Below, piece by piece: positions 23,701-32,300 of a stretch of 56,159 nucleotides of DNA. Source of the stretch: CAYLHX01 sp964383675 (GTDB taxonomy: Bacteria; Patescibacteriota; Gracilibacteria; UBA1369; LOWO2-01-FULL-3); contig CAYLHX010000005.1 of assembly GCA_964383675.1 (NCBI GenBank), positions 1-56,159 on the forward strand, in the 5' to 3' direction. A program made the translations under genes and the position numbers. Positions within the stretch are counted from its first letter, which is position 1; each line of letters starts with the position of its first letter. The notes beneath the pieces were generated by a model. The model made no database searches and had not been told where the DNA came from. It was given only the letters and a program-made list of their open reading frames with translations.

Positions 23701-24888
23701 TTATTCAATAATCTTGGTAACCACACCGGCACCTACTGTTCTACCACCTTCACGGATAGCAAAACGAGTACCTTCATCAAGAGCGATAGGAGAACCCAGA
23801 GTAACAACCATCTTTACGTTGTCACCAGGCATAACCATCTCTACATCGGCAGGAAGCTCAATGTTTCCTGTAACGTCGGTTGTTCTGATGTAGAATTGTG
23901 GTTTGTAACCTTTGAAGAAAGGAGTGTGACGTCCACCTTCGTCTTTTGTAAGGATATAAACCTCAGAATCAAATTTAGTATGAGGAGTGATAGTACCTGG
24001 CTTAGCAAGTACCTGTCCTCTTTCGATCTCTTCTCTTTCAATACCACGTAGAAGGATACCTACGTTGTCACCAGCTTGACCTTGGTCAAGTAGCTTCTTG
24101 AACATCTCAACACCGGTAACCACAACTTTTCTAGTGTCTTTAATACCTACGATTTCGATCTCATCATTGATCTTAACGATACCTTGTTCAACCTTACCGG
24201 TTGCAACAGTACCACGACCCTTAATAGAGAATACGTCTTCAACAGGCATTAGGAATGGCTTGTCCAATTCACGTTCCGGTTGTGGGATGTAATCATCAAG
24301 TGTTTTTAGAAGTTCAACGATCTTCTCTTCGTATTCAGCATCTCCTTCAAGAGCTTTTAGAGCGGACCCCTTAATAACCGGGATGTCATCGCCAGGGAAT
24401 TCGTATTTGTTTAGTAGTTCACGAACTTCCATTTCAGATAGTTCAGCGATATCCGGATCAGCCATGTCCATCTTGTTTAGGAACACAACGATGTAAGGAA
24501 CATTTACCTGACGAGCAAGCAGGATGTGCTCACGAGTCTGTGGCATCGGACCATCGGCAGCAGATACTACAAGGATAGCACCGTCCATTTGAGCGGCACC
24601 GGTAATCATGTTTTTAACGTAATCGGCATGACCAGGACAATCCACGTGAGCGTAGTGTCTCTTGTCAGTTTCATACTCTTGGTGAGAAGTGGCGATTGTG
24701 ATACCTCTTTCTCTCTCTTCAGGTGCATTATCGATTTGATCGAATGCGATTGCTTTGTTGGTACCACCGAATTTCTTTGCTGCGATTGTGGTAATTGCAG
24801 CTGTAAGTGTGGTTTTACCGTGGTCTACGTGACCAATTGTACCCACGTTTACGTGTGGTTTGCTGCGGTCAAATGTTCCTTCAGCCAT
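23701..24888 (-). CDS. tuf: Elongation factor Tu
   Basis: 395 residues. GTPase motifs: P-loop GHVDHGKT at 19-26, DCPGHADYV, NKMD and GSALKAL; then two beta-barrel domains. EF-Tu carries aminoacyl-tRNA to the A site. The C-terminal GMEF-like region reads GGRTVGAGVVTKIIE, normal for the family. In many bacteria tuf directly follows fusA; here a toxin-antitoxin cassette and a secreted-protein gene lie between them, and tuf has its own promoter and terminator. Confidence 0.98.
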   Translation of the reverse strand: MAEGTFDRSKPHVNVGTIGHVDHGKTTLTAAITTIAAKKFGGTNKAIAFDQIDNAPEERERGITIATSHQEYETDKRHYAHVDCPGHADYVKNMITGAAQMDGAILVVSAADGPMPQTREHILLARQVNVPYIVVFLNKMDMADPDIAELSEMEVRELLNKYEFPGDDIPVIKGSALKALEGDAEYEEKIVELLKTLDDYIPQPERELDKPFLMPVEDVFSIKGRGTVATGKVEQGIVKINDEIEIVGIKDTRKVVVTGVEMFKKLLDQGQAGDNVGILLRGIEREEIERGQVLAKPGTITPHTKFDSEVYILTKDEGGRHTPFFKGYKPQFYIRTTDVTGNIELPADVEMVMPGDNVKMVVTLGSPIALDEGTRFAIREGGRTVGAGVVTKIIE

Positions 24889-24952
24889 GATAGTTTTTGA
24901 TTAAAGGTTATATGTATAAACGTTCTAGCTTGCGCTCGAACTAGCGCGGGGA

Positions 24953-24981
24953 ATACTATAATAAATTTATTAGCAATGCAA
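24953..24981 (-). promoter_or_regulatory. Promoter of tuf
   Basis: TTGCAT (-35) on the minus strand with either TAGTAT at 17 bases or TATAGT at 15 bases as -10. The predicted leader is about 60 bases and includes a GC-rich stretch with short inverted repeats. Confidence 0.6.
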
Positions 24982-25030
24982 GGTTTATTTGTAAAATAAT
25001 TGGACTTTGGGCGACTTCACATTTGTACGA

Positions 25031-25060
25031 TTGACAAAAGGGGATAGGTTGGTGTAGTTT
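25031..25060 (+). promoter_or_regulatory. Possible promoter of the small secreted-protein gene
   Basis: A perfect TTGACA (25031-25036) is followed after 18 bases by a weak -10 candidate, TAGTTT. It is divergent from the tuf promoter. The -10 match is poor, so confidence is limited. Confidence 0.4.
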
Positions 25061-25109
25061 TCTCTCTCCTGAACTTACATTTTAAAAATATTCTCTAAAC
25101 TATATCAGT

Positions 25110-25529
25110 ATGATTAAACGAATTTTTACCTCATTAATGGCTGCAACATTGCTTACTTTTGTTAGTTTGAATGCGACCATGGCTTATTATGGAGATACAA
25201 GTGTTCTACTTGTGGACAACTTTGAAGCCGAAGTGGATGGCACCGAAGTTACGGTGAACTGGAGTGGAGGGCTTTGCGATAACTATTTGGCTTATGTGGT
25301 GGTGGGTTATAGTGATGAAAGCATGTCTTCTTTTCCTTCTTTTAAGGCTTCAAAGAAAATTGAATCGAATGTTGATTGTGCTTTGACTAAGCTTGGAAGT
25401 TCCATTGTGTTTGTGGAAGAGCCTGGAACATATACTTACAGGGTTTTGGTTTTCAGATGGAGCCCGATCAACTATGGAAGATTCATTTATAAAGGTTATT
25501 CCAATGTTGATAGCGTGACCGTTGAGTAA
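25110..25529 (+). CDS. Small secreted protein, unrecognised
   Basis: 139 residues with a clear signal peptide: basic start (MIKRIFTS), hydrophobic core to about residue 20, and a likely signal peptidase I site after ATMA (residue 25). The mature part (about 115 residues) alternates beta-strand-like segments (EVDGTEVTVNWSGG, YLAYVVVGYSD, GTYTYRVLVFRW, VDSVTVE), suggesting a fibronectin-III or Ig-like sandwich, with only two cysteines (GLCDN and NVDCA) that could form a disulfide. I recognise no family. It is one of only three plus-strand genes here and converges on the toxin-antitoxin cassette, with a bidirectional terminator between them. Confidence 0.75.
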   Translation: MIKRIFTSLMAATLLTFVSLNATMAYYGDTSVLLVDNFEAEVDGTEVTVNWSGGLCDNYLAYVVVGYSDESMSSFPSFKASKKIESNVDCALTKLGSSIVFVEEPGTYTYRVLVFRWSPINYGRFIYKGYSNVDSVTVE

Positions 25530-25550
25530 TAAGTTGCGGTTTTGCATTTT

Positions 25551-25578
25551 AAAAAGTTCTCCCCGGGGAGAACTTTTT
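25551..25578. terminator. 28-bp perfect palindrome, bidirectional terminator (copy 1)
   Basis: A perfect palindrome centred on GTTCTCCCCGGGGAGAAC with A5 and T5 flanks. It lies between the convergent secreted-protein gene and the toxin gene, and the T-run extends to the toxin stop. An identical copy is at 26121-26148. Confidence 0.9.
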
Positions 25579-25830
25579 TTATAAGTATTTACTGAGTTTT
25601 TGATAAATCCCACCTCTGAATCCAATATCCAAGATGTAGTTGCCATCGGGACGGCCCTGGTAAAGGACTCTCAATTTCCCAACTCGGCAACGATAAACTT
25701 GATGTTCTTTGGATAAGCATTTTACATCAAGATTTTGAATTTGATTAAGCGCAATCTTCTCGATTGTCTTGATGAGTTGTTGTCTTAACTTTTTGGGAAG
25801 TTTGTTGAGAAATTTAAGATAGTTTTCCAT
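25579..25830 (-). CDS. RelE/ParE-family toxin
   Basis: 83 residues: helical hairpin KFLNKLPKKLRQQLIKTIEKIA, then the beta sheet with VYRCRVGKLRVLYQGRP and ILDIGFRGGIYQKL, which match the RelE/ParE superfamily pattern (YRxRVGxYRVLY, then a C-terminal strand with R and Y). Members cut mRNA at the ribosome or inhibit gyrase; I cannot tell which applies here. The start overlaps the antitoxin gene by 17 bases, typical of a co-translated pair. The stop codon abuts the palindromic terminator. Confidence 0.8.
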   Translation of the reverse strand: MENYLKFLNKLPKKLRQQLIKTIEKIALNQIQNLDVKCLSKEHQVYRCRVGKLRVLYQGRPDGNYILDIGFRGGIYQKLSKYL

Positions 25831-26062
25831 CGGTGCCTTTCAGTTTTTTAACCAGATCTTCAGCTTTGATGCCCAGTGGGAAATTGATGCCAAAATTTTC
25901 TTCATCCATTTCGTAGTAAAGGCTTGAGGTTAACGGTTTAATAAGTAGTCCTTGTGGCACCTCTTCGATGATGACATTTTTAGTATTGATCTTGTTTCTC
26001 CACTTTTTGGGTAGAGTGATTTGGCCGGTGCCAAAAATCTTGGCTGTTGATATATTATCCAC
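25814..26062 (-). CDS. SpoVT/AbrB-like antitoxin
   Basis: 82 residues from a GTG at 26062. The swapped-hairpin AbrB pattern is clear: STAKIFGTGQITLPKKWRNK then NVIIEEVPQGLLIKPL, with a C-terminal acidic and hydrophobic segment that would bind the toxin. In-frame ATGs at 26101 and 26167 exist, but the first lies inside the predicted promoter and the second lies in the palindrome-fusA gap, so the GTG fits better. An AT-rich inverted repeat just after the -10 box (26069-26089) is a likely self-repression site. The partner toxin overlaps its 3' end. Confidence 0.7.
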   Translation of the reverse strand: MDNISTAKIFGTGQITLPKKWRNKINTKNVIIEEVPQGLLIKPLTSSLYYEMDEENFGINFPLGIKAEDLVKKLKGTDGKLS

Positions 26063-26068
26063 GGCTGA

Positions 26069-26089
26069 ATTTATATAATTTATATAAAT
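26069..26089. promoter_or_regulatory. Candidate operator of the toxin-antitoxin cassette
   Basis: An 8-5-8 perfect inverted repeat (ATTTATAT and ATATAAAT) lies immediately downstream of the TATAAT box and covers the predicted transcription start. AbrB-type antitoxins usually bind such AT-rich repeats to repress their own operon. Confidence 0.5.
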
Positions 26090-26118
26090 ATTATAAATCA
26101 TGTAATTCTGGAACGCAA
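26090..26118 (-). promoter_or_regulatory. Promoter of the toxin-antitoxin cassette
   Basis: TTGCGT (-35), a 17-base spacer and a perfect TATAAT on the minus strand, directly after the second copy of the palindromic terminator. The predicted leader to the GTG start is about 20 bases. Confidence 0.6.
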
Positions 26119-26120
26119 CA

Positions 26121-26148
26121 AAAAAGTTCTCCCCGGGGAGAACTTTTT
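26121..26148. terminator. 28-bp perfect palindrome, terminator of fusA (copy 2)
   Basis: Identical base for base to the palindrome at 25551-25578. It lies 36 bases after the fusA stop and just upstream of the antitoxin promoter, so the two copies bracket the toxin-antitoxin cassette exactly. Confidence 0.85.
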
Positions 26149-26184
26149 GCCAGACAAGGTTTTTCAAGCGAGTCTTGTTGGTCC

Positions 26185-28281
26185 CTACTCACTCTTGGCA
26201 ACGCCACGTTTAGAGATGATCTCCTCGGCAACGTTGTTCGGCACTTTTTCGTAGTGACCGAATTCCATGGTGTAGTTACCACGTCCCTGAGTCATGGAAC
26301 GAAGATCGGTTGCATAACCGAACATCTCGGCCAGAGGAATCTTGGCGTGGATGAATTTAACCAGTCCGCGGTCTCCGGTTTCCTGGATTTGTCCACGTCT
26401 GGAGTTGATGTCACCCATAACGTCTCCGAAATAATCTTCCGGAACAACAACTTCCACCTCCATGATCGGCTCAAGCAGAACCGGCGTAGCTTTCTTTACG
26501 GCATTTTGGAAACAGATAGAACCGGCTATTTTGAAGGCCATTTCGGAAGAATCCACGTCATGGTAACTTCCGTCGTACAGTTCGGCCTTAACATCCACAA
26601 CAGGGTAGCCCGCAATAATACCTCTGGTCATAGCTTCTTGAATACCCTTGTCAACAGCAGGGATATACTCTCTCGGGATCTTACCACCTACGATGGAGTT
26701 TACGAATTCGTAACCTTCACCAGGTTGTTGAGGCATAACACGTAGATGAACGTGACCGAATTGACCGCGACCACCGGATTGTTTGGCGTATTTTTCCTCC
26801 ATGGTGATCTCGGTTGTAATTGTTTCACGGTAAGCAACCTGAGGCGCACCGATGTTGGCTTCAACTTTGAACTCTCTTCTCATACGGTCAACAATGATAT
26901 CCAGGTGGAGCTCACCCATACCGGCAATAATTGTCTGACCGGTTTCTTCATCGGTGTTAACCTGGAAGGTCGGATCTTCTTCAGCAAGTTTCTGAAGAGC
27001 GATACCCATTTTTTCTTGATCGGCTTTGGTTTTCGGCTCAACGGCGATACGGATAACCGGCTCCGGAAAGTCGATTGATTCCAGCAAGATAGGACTTGTA
27101 GGATCGCAGAGGGTATTACCGGTAGTAGTGTTTTTAAGACCTACAATGGCGGCAATGTCACCGGCTTCAACCTGTTTGATCTCTTCACGAGAATTGGCGT
27201 GCATTTGCAGCAGACGTCCAACTCTCTCTTTATTTCCGGTGGAAGCATTTAAAATGTAACTTCCGGATTCCAGTTTCCCGGAATATACGCGGAAGTAACA
27301 AAGTGTACCTACATAGGGATCGGTAGCAATCTTGAAGGCCAAAGCGGAGAAAGGTTCGCTTTCTTTAAGTTCTCTCTGCATTGGTTCGCCGGTTTTTACG
27401 TCGGATCCTTTAACGGCGGGAAGATCACTAGGACTAGGTAGAAAGCTACAAACGGCGTTCAATACCAACTGTACACCCATGTTTTGTAGAGCAGTACCAC
27501 ACATGACAGGATAGATTTTGCTGGCAATAGTTGCTTTACGGATACCTTGTTTAAGCTCATCGATTGTAATTTCTTGGTCCTCAAGGAATTTTTCCATCAA
27601 GGCCTCATCATTTTCCGATACTTTCTCAACTAGCATTGCGCGGTATTCGGCGGCTTTATCTTTCATGTCTTCCGGAACTTCGATTTCTACAATTTTTTCA
27701 CCGTGAGCACCTTCGAAAGTGTAGGCTTTCATTTCAACAAGATCCACAACTCCTTTGAAGTCCTTCTCAACACCGATTGGCAGCTGAATGGCGATTGCGT
27801 CAGGATTTAACCTCTTATGAATCGATTCAAGACTCATGTAAAAGTCCGCACCCATTTTGTCCATTTTGTTGATAAAGGCGATACGTGGAACATGATATTT
27901 GTCCGCCTGTCTCCATACGGTTTCGGATTGTGGTTCCACACCCATCGCTCCATCGAATACGGCTACACCACCATCAAGTACACGCAGTGAGCGTTCTACC
28001 TCTACGGTAAAGTCTACGTGTCCCGGAGTATCAATAATATTGATTCTGTGTTGAACTCCGGACATTGGGGTCCAGAAACAGGTAGTAGCGGCAGAGGTGA
28101 TGGTTATACCTCTCTCTTTTTCCTGCTCCATCCAGTCCATTTGTGAAGCACCTTCGTGTGTTTCACCGATTTTGTGGGTAATACCTGTATAGAAAAGAAT
28201 ACGTTCAGTAACAGTGGTTTTTCCGGCATCGATGTGGGCAATAATACCGATATTGCGTAGGAGATTTAAATCTTCGGACAT
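26185..28281 (-). CDS. fusA: Elongation factor G
   Basis: 698 residues. GTPase motifs AHIDAGKT (15-22), DTPGHVDF and NKMD, followed by domains II to V, including the domain IV tip region GGRGQFGHVHLRV and the C-terminal ATDLRSMTQGRGNYTMEFGHY. EF-G translocates tRNAs and mRNA after peptide bond formation and splits post-termination ribosomes. It follows rpsG, as in the str operon, but has its own promoter and a terminator-like hairpin in its leader. Confidence 0.98.
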   Translation of the reverse strand: MSEDLNLLRNIGIIAHIDAGKTTVTERILFYTGITHKIGETHEGASQMDWMEQEKERGITITSAATTCFWTPMSGVQHRINIIDTPGHVDFTVEVERSLRVLDGGVAVFDGAMGVEPQSETVWRQADKYHVPRIAFINKMDKMGADFYMSLESIHKRLNPDAIAIQLPIGVEKDFKGVVDLVEMKAYTFEGAHGEKIVEIEVPEDMKDKAAEYRAMLVEKVSENDEALMEKFLEDQEITIDELKQGIRKATIASKIYPVMCGTALQNMGVQLVLNAVCSFLPSPSDLPAVKGSDVKTGEPMQRELKESEPFSALAFKIATDPYVGTLCYFRVYSGKLESGSYILNASTGNKERVGRLLQMHANSREEIKQVEAGDIAAIVGLKNTTTGNTLCDPTSPILLESIDFPEPVIRIAVEPKTKADQEKMGIALQKLAEEDPTFQVNTDEETGQTIIAGMGELHLDIIVDRMRREFKVEANIGAPQVAYRETITTEITMEEKYAKQSGGRGQFGHVHLRVMPQQPGEGYEFVNSIVGGKIPREYIPAVDKGIQEAMTRGIIAGYPVVDVKAELYDGSYHDVDSSEMAFKIAGSICFQNAVKKATPVLLEPIMEVEVVVPEDYFGDVMGDINSRRGQIQETGDRGLVKFIHAKIPLAEMFGYATDLRSMTQGRGNYTMEFGHYEKVPNNVAEEIISKRGVAKSE

Positions 28282-28302
28282 TGTTAATATTTTATGGGTA
28301 GT

Positions 28303-28328
28303 AAAAAGGCATCTCTTTAAAAGATGCC
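28303..28328 (-). terminator. Terminator-like hairpin between the fusA promoter and fusA
   Basis: GGCATCT pairs with AGATGCC (7 bp, 7-base loop), followed on the minus strand by TTTTT. It lies downstream of the fusA -10 box, about 20 bases before the start codon, so it falls within the first 30 or so nucleotides of the fusA transcript. It may end read-through from rpsG, attenuate fusA, or protect the 5' end. Confidence 0.7.
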
Positions 28329-28334
28329 AGGTGC

Positions 28335-28362
28335 ATTATAGGGGGAGGAGGTGTCAAGTCAA
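28335..28362 (-). promoter_or_regulatory. Promoter of fusA
   Basis: TTGACT (-35), a 16-base C-rich spacer and a perfect TATAAT on the minus strand. It is flanked by short inverted AGGTGC/GCACCT words. The predicted start is just ahead of the hairpin at 28308-28328. Confidence 0.75.
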
Positions 28363-28381
28363 GTAAAATACTGAGCACCTA

Positions 28382-28837
28382 TTAATATCTAGCCAGGTGA
28401 GCAAAGGCTTTATTGGCCTGTGCCATTCTGTGAGTATCTTCCTTCTTTTTTATTGCTATTCCTTGTTCGTTTGAGGCCTCGATGATTTCTCCGGCCAATC
28501 TTTGCGCCATTTGTGCTCCTTTCTTACCTCTTGCCGCGGCAAGTAGCCATCTGAAAGCCAGACTCACTTGTCTTTCGGGTTTTACTTCCATTGGTATTTG
28601 ATATACCGCACCACCGATTCTCTTGGCTTTAACTTCAAGTTTTGGCTTAATGTTGTCTACGGCTGCCTTAAAGATTTTCTCCGGATCACTTGAGGTCTTC
28701 TTGCTGATGATTTTTAAAGTGTCATTGAAAATTCTGCGAGCAACGGATTTTTTACCATCAAGCATAATGTAGTTGATGAATCTCTCCTGAACTGGAGATG
28801 ATGATTCCGGCATGTATCTTTGCTTTCTGTTAGTCAT
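28382..28837 (-). CDS. rpsG: 30S ribosomal protein S7 (uS7)
   Basis: 151 residues, with the S7 signature QERFINYIMLDGKKSVARRI, GGAVYQIPMEVKPERQVSLA and RWLLAAARGKKGAQMAQRLA, and the C-terminal IKKKEDTHRMAQANKAFAHL. S7 organises the 3' major domain of 16S rRNA and in E. coli represses the str operon. It is 18 bases after rpsL. Confidence 0.97.
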   Translation of the reverse strand: MTNRKQRYMPESSSPVQERFINYIMLDGKKSVARRIFNDTLKIISKKTSSDPEKIFKAAVDNIKPKLEVKAKRIGGAVYQIPMEVKPERQVSLAFRWLLAAARGKKGAQMAQRLAGEIIEASNEQGIAIKKKEDTHRMAQANKAFAHLARY

Positions 28838-28855
28838 AGTTTGATTAAATTAACC

Positions 28856-29269
28856 TTATTTGGTGACCTTCTTGGTTCCGTATTTGGATCTTCCTTGCTT
28901 TCTGTCGTTTACGCCCTGAGTGTCCATTGAACCACGTACGATGTGATAACGCACACCCGGCAAGTCCTTTACTCTACCACCACGGATCACTACAACAGAG
29001 TGTTCCTGCAGATTGTGTCCCTCTCCTGGAATGTAAGCGTTAACTTCGGTTCCGTTGGTAAGCTTCACTCTGGCAACTTTACGTAGCGCCGAGTTAGGTT
29101 TTTTAGGTGTCATAGTGGTGACTTTCGTACAAACACCACGTTTTTGAGGACAATTAAGGCTTACCGTTCTGTTCTTCAAGTGATTCATAACATACTGCAG
29201 AGCCGGTGACTTACTCTTCCTGTTTATTTTTTGGCGTCCTTTTCTGACTAATTGATTGATTGTTGGCAT
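28856..29269 (-). CDS. rpsL: 30S ribosomal protein S12 (uS12)
   Basis: 137 residues: MPTINQLVRKGRQK, the decoding loop TPKKPNSALRK (K56, K57, streptomycin-sensitive type) and KDLPGVRYHIVRG with K101 and D102, the Asp that is methylthiolated in many bacteria. A stretch around residues 30-42 makes it slightly longer than the E. coli protein. It has its own extended -10 promoter, so rpsL-rpsG is partly independent of rpoC. Confidence 0.97.
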   Translation of the reverse strand: MPTINQLVRKGRQKINRKSKSPALQYVMNHLKNRTVSLNCPQKRGVCTKVTTMTPKKPNSALRKVARVKLTNGTEVNAYIPGEGHNLQEHSVVVIRGGRVKDLPGVRYHIVRGSMDTQGVNDRKQGRSKYGTKKVTK

Positions 29270-29295
29270 AATATTTGCTTTTTAGGCTTGGGTAA

Positions 29296-29322
29296 TTTAT
29301 AGCAAGTTTTTAATAAATGCAA
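29296..29322 (-). promoter_or_regulatory. Promoter of rpsL-rpsG
   Basis: TTGCAT (-35), a 15-base spacer and an extended -10, TGCTATAAA, on the minus strand, in the short gap after the rpoC stop. Predicted leader about 20 bases. Confidence 0.6.
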
Positions 29323-29329
29323 GGGAACT

Positions 29330-32300
29330 TTAGATGACGGGTAGTCTTGCCGGTTTTTCTTCTTCTTCGACCGCTTCTTCCACGATTTCCGCAGCATGCG
29401 GAACGGTGGCAACGGCTTCAGGATGCTTTCTTCTGTAAGTTTCACCTGCCGGGATAAGTTTACCGATGATAACGTTTTCCTTTAGACCTTCAAGCTTGTC
29501 GATACGGTTGGTTGTTGAAGCTTCCACAAGTACTCTGATGGTCTCCTGGAAGGAAGCGGCGGACAACCAACTTTCGGTGTAAAGAGCAACTCGGGTTAGA
29601 CCAAGTAGCAGTCTTTCTCCGTTTGCCGGAGTCTTTTTAGCTTCGGTAAGTCTATCGTTAGTGTTTTCAAATTTGATGATGTCGACAATTTCACCGGGTA
29701 GGAAGTCTGAATCTCCGCTTTCAAGGATACGTACCTTGGAAAGCATTTGGCGCGCTATGATTTCGATATGCTTGTCGTTGATACTCTGACCTTGTGAAGC
29801 GTAGATGCTTTGTACCTCGTTACAGATGTATTTTTGAGCGGTGTAACTGTTAGCCAGATGCATAAGCTGTCTTAGGTCCAAGTGGCCGGTTGTCAGCGGT
29901 TGTCCTTTGTGAACTTCTTCATTGTTTTTAATGCGTACGGTTCTGCCTTGCGGTACGGCGTATTCTTTTTCGACCGGACCATTGGTTTTTACGACGATTT
30001 TATTCGGTTCAACGGCAACAACTTTTCCATCCTCGCTGGATTTGATAGCACCTTTATGAGTTTCGGATTTGGCGATGATCATTTTGTTTTTAACTTGATC
30101 ACCAACCTTTACCACTGCCTCCATGTCTGATGGAATATAGTGATCGATATCGATGGAAGTTGAAGAAGTGACGATAAGTCGTGTTAGTTTGCCTTTTTGC
30201 TGAACCTTGGCTTTACCTTCAAGTTCGGATATAACGGCTGGATTTTTTGGTGTCCTGGCTTCGAAGAGCTCTTCAACACGTGTAAGACCCTGAGTGATAT
30301 CGCTGCCTTCGGCCACACCACCCATGTGGAAGGTACGCATGGTCAGCTGGGTACCGGGTTCACCGATACTTTGGGCGGCAATAATACCTACCGCGGTACC
30401 GATATCCACCTCTTTATTGGTTCCCAGATCCTTACCGTAACACTTAACACAGATACCATCTTCAGTTTTACAGGTCATTATGGATTTAACATGAAGTTCA
30501 CTTACCTCCGCTTCACTGATCTGCTTGACGGTGTCTTTTTCAATGATGGAATTTTTCTTGGCGATGACCTTTTTGGTCTTTGGATGAATAAGATCTTCGG
30601 CCAAAGTTCTTCCGTAAACTCTGATCTCAAATTTTTCACCGATTTTTTCAGACTCTTCGCGGGTAATAATGTGTGCATGCTCGGATCCGCAATCGTACTC
30701 TCTGATTACCACGTCTTGATTTGAGTCTACCAGACGACGAGTCAGGTAACCGGCTTCAGCGGTTTTAAGCGCGGTATCGGACTTACCTTTACGTCCTCCG
30801 TGAGTGGCGATGAAGTATTCCAGAATGGTAAATCCTTCTTTTAGATTTGATTTGATAGGAAGTTCAATAGTTTTTCCGGCCGGATTGGCAACCAACCCTT
30901 TGATTCCGCAGAGCTGAGTGACTTGCCCCCAGTTACCACGGGCGCCGGAGTCAATCATGTAATAGATGTTGTTGCTTTCATCGATACCGGCAACCATCTC
31001 CTTGGTGACCTTACCTTTGGTGTCGGACCAGATTTTGATGGTGTGATGATACCTCTCATCATCGGTGATAAGCCCTTTCCAGTATTGGTTGGAGATCTGT
31101 TTCACCACTTCAGAGGCGTCTTCAATGATTTTTTCTTTGGCATCGGGAATCTGCATGTCTACCTGAGCAATAGAGATGCCGGACTTGGTAGCGAATTTGA
31201 AGCCCATATCTTTTAGGTTGTCCACCAAAGGTCCGGTTGCGGCCTCACCCAAAACTTCAAAACATTCGGTTACTAGATTACTCAATTCTTTTTTACCCAT
31301 ACTTTGGTTGTAGTAGGGAAGACCATCCGGCAGGAAGCTGTTGAAGATTAGACGTCCCACTGTTGTCTCTCTCAGTTCGCCTTTGTAACGACATTGAACT
31401 TTGGCGTGTAGACTTACGTGACCTGATTGATAGGCAATAATAGCCTCTTCAAGATTAGAGAAGGCCATTCCTTCGCCGTTTTCGCCTTCACTCATTCTTG
31501 TTAGGTAGTAACAACCGAGTACCATGTCCTGAGTCGGTGTAACGATAGGTTCACCGGCTGAAGGTTTTAGGAGATTGGTACTGGAAAGCATTAAAGTTTT
31601 TGCTTCGTGTTGTGCGGCCTTGGATAGTGGTACGTGAATGGCCATTTGGTCTCCATCGAAGTCGGCATTGAAAGCCGCACATACCAGTGGATGAACCTGA
31701 ATCGCTTTACCCTCGATCAAGATAGGCTGGAAGGCCTGAATACCAAGTCTGTGTAGAGTTGGCGCACGGTTTAGCAGCACGTAGTGATCTCTGGAAACTT
31801 CTTCCAGAATATCCCAAACTTCACGTTTGTTGTTTTGAATAAGTTTTTCGGCATTCTTGATGTTGTGTGCGTAACCGTCTCTGATCAGTCGACCAATGAT
31901 GAATGGTTTGAAAAGTTCCAGAGCCATAATCTTCGGTAGACCACATTGGTGAAGTTTCAGTTTCGGACCGATAATAATTACGGAACGACCGGAGTAGTCC
32001 ACACGTTTACCAAGCAAGTTTTGTCTGAAACGTCCTTGTTTACCCTTAAGCATGTCGGATAGAGAACGTAGTTTTCTCTTATCTCCGGAATTGAAGACGG
32101 TCTTCCCCTGACGGGCTGAATTGTTCAAAAGAGTGTCTACGGCTTCTTGCAACATTCTCTTTTCGTTTCTGCAGATAACCTCGGGAGCACCGATTGAGAT
32201 AAGTCTTTTTAGACGGTTGTTTCTGTTGATAACACGTCGATATAGATCGTTCAGATCTGAAGCGGCGAATCTTCCACCATCCAATTGAACCATCGGACGT

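Noticed and set aside
25551..26148. A CRISPR array or insertion sequence around the repeated palindromes
   Set aside because: There are only two copies, almost 600 bases apart, with no transposase, target duplication or spacer-like units.
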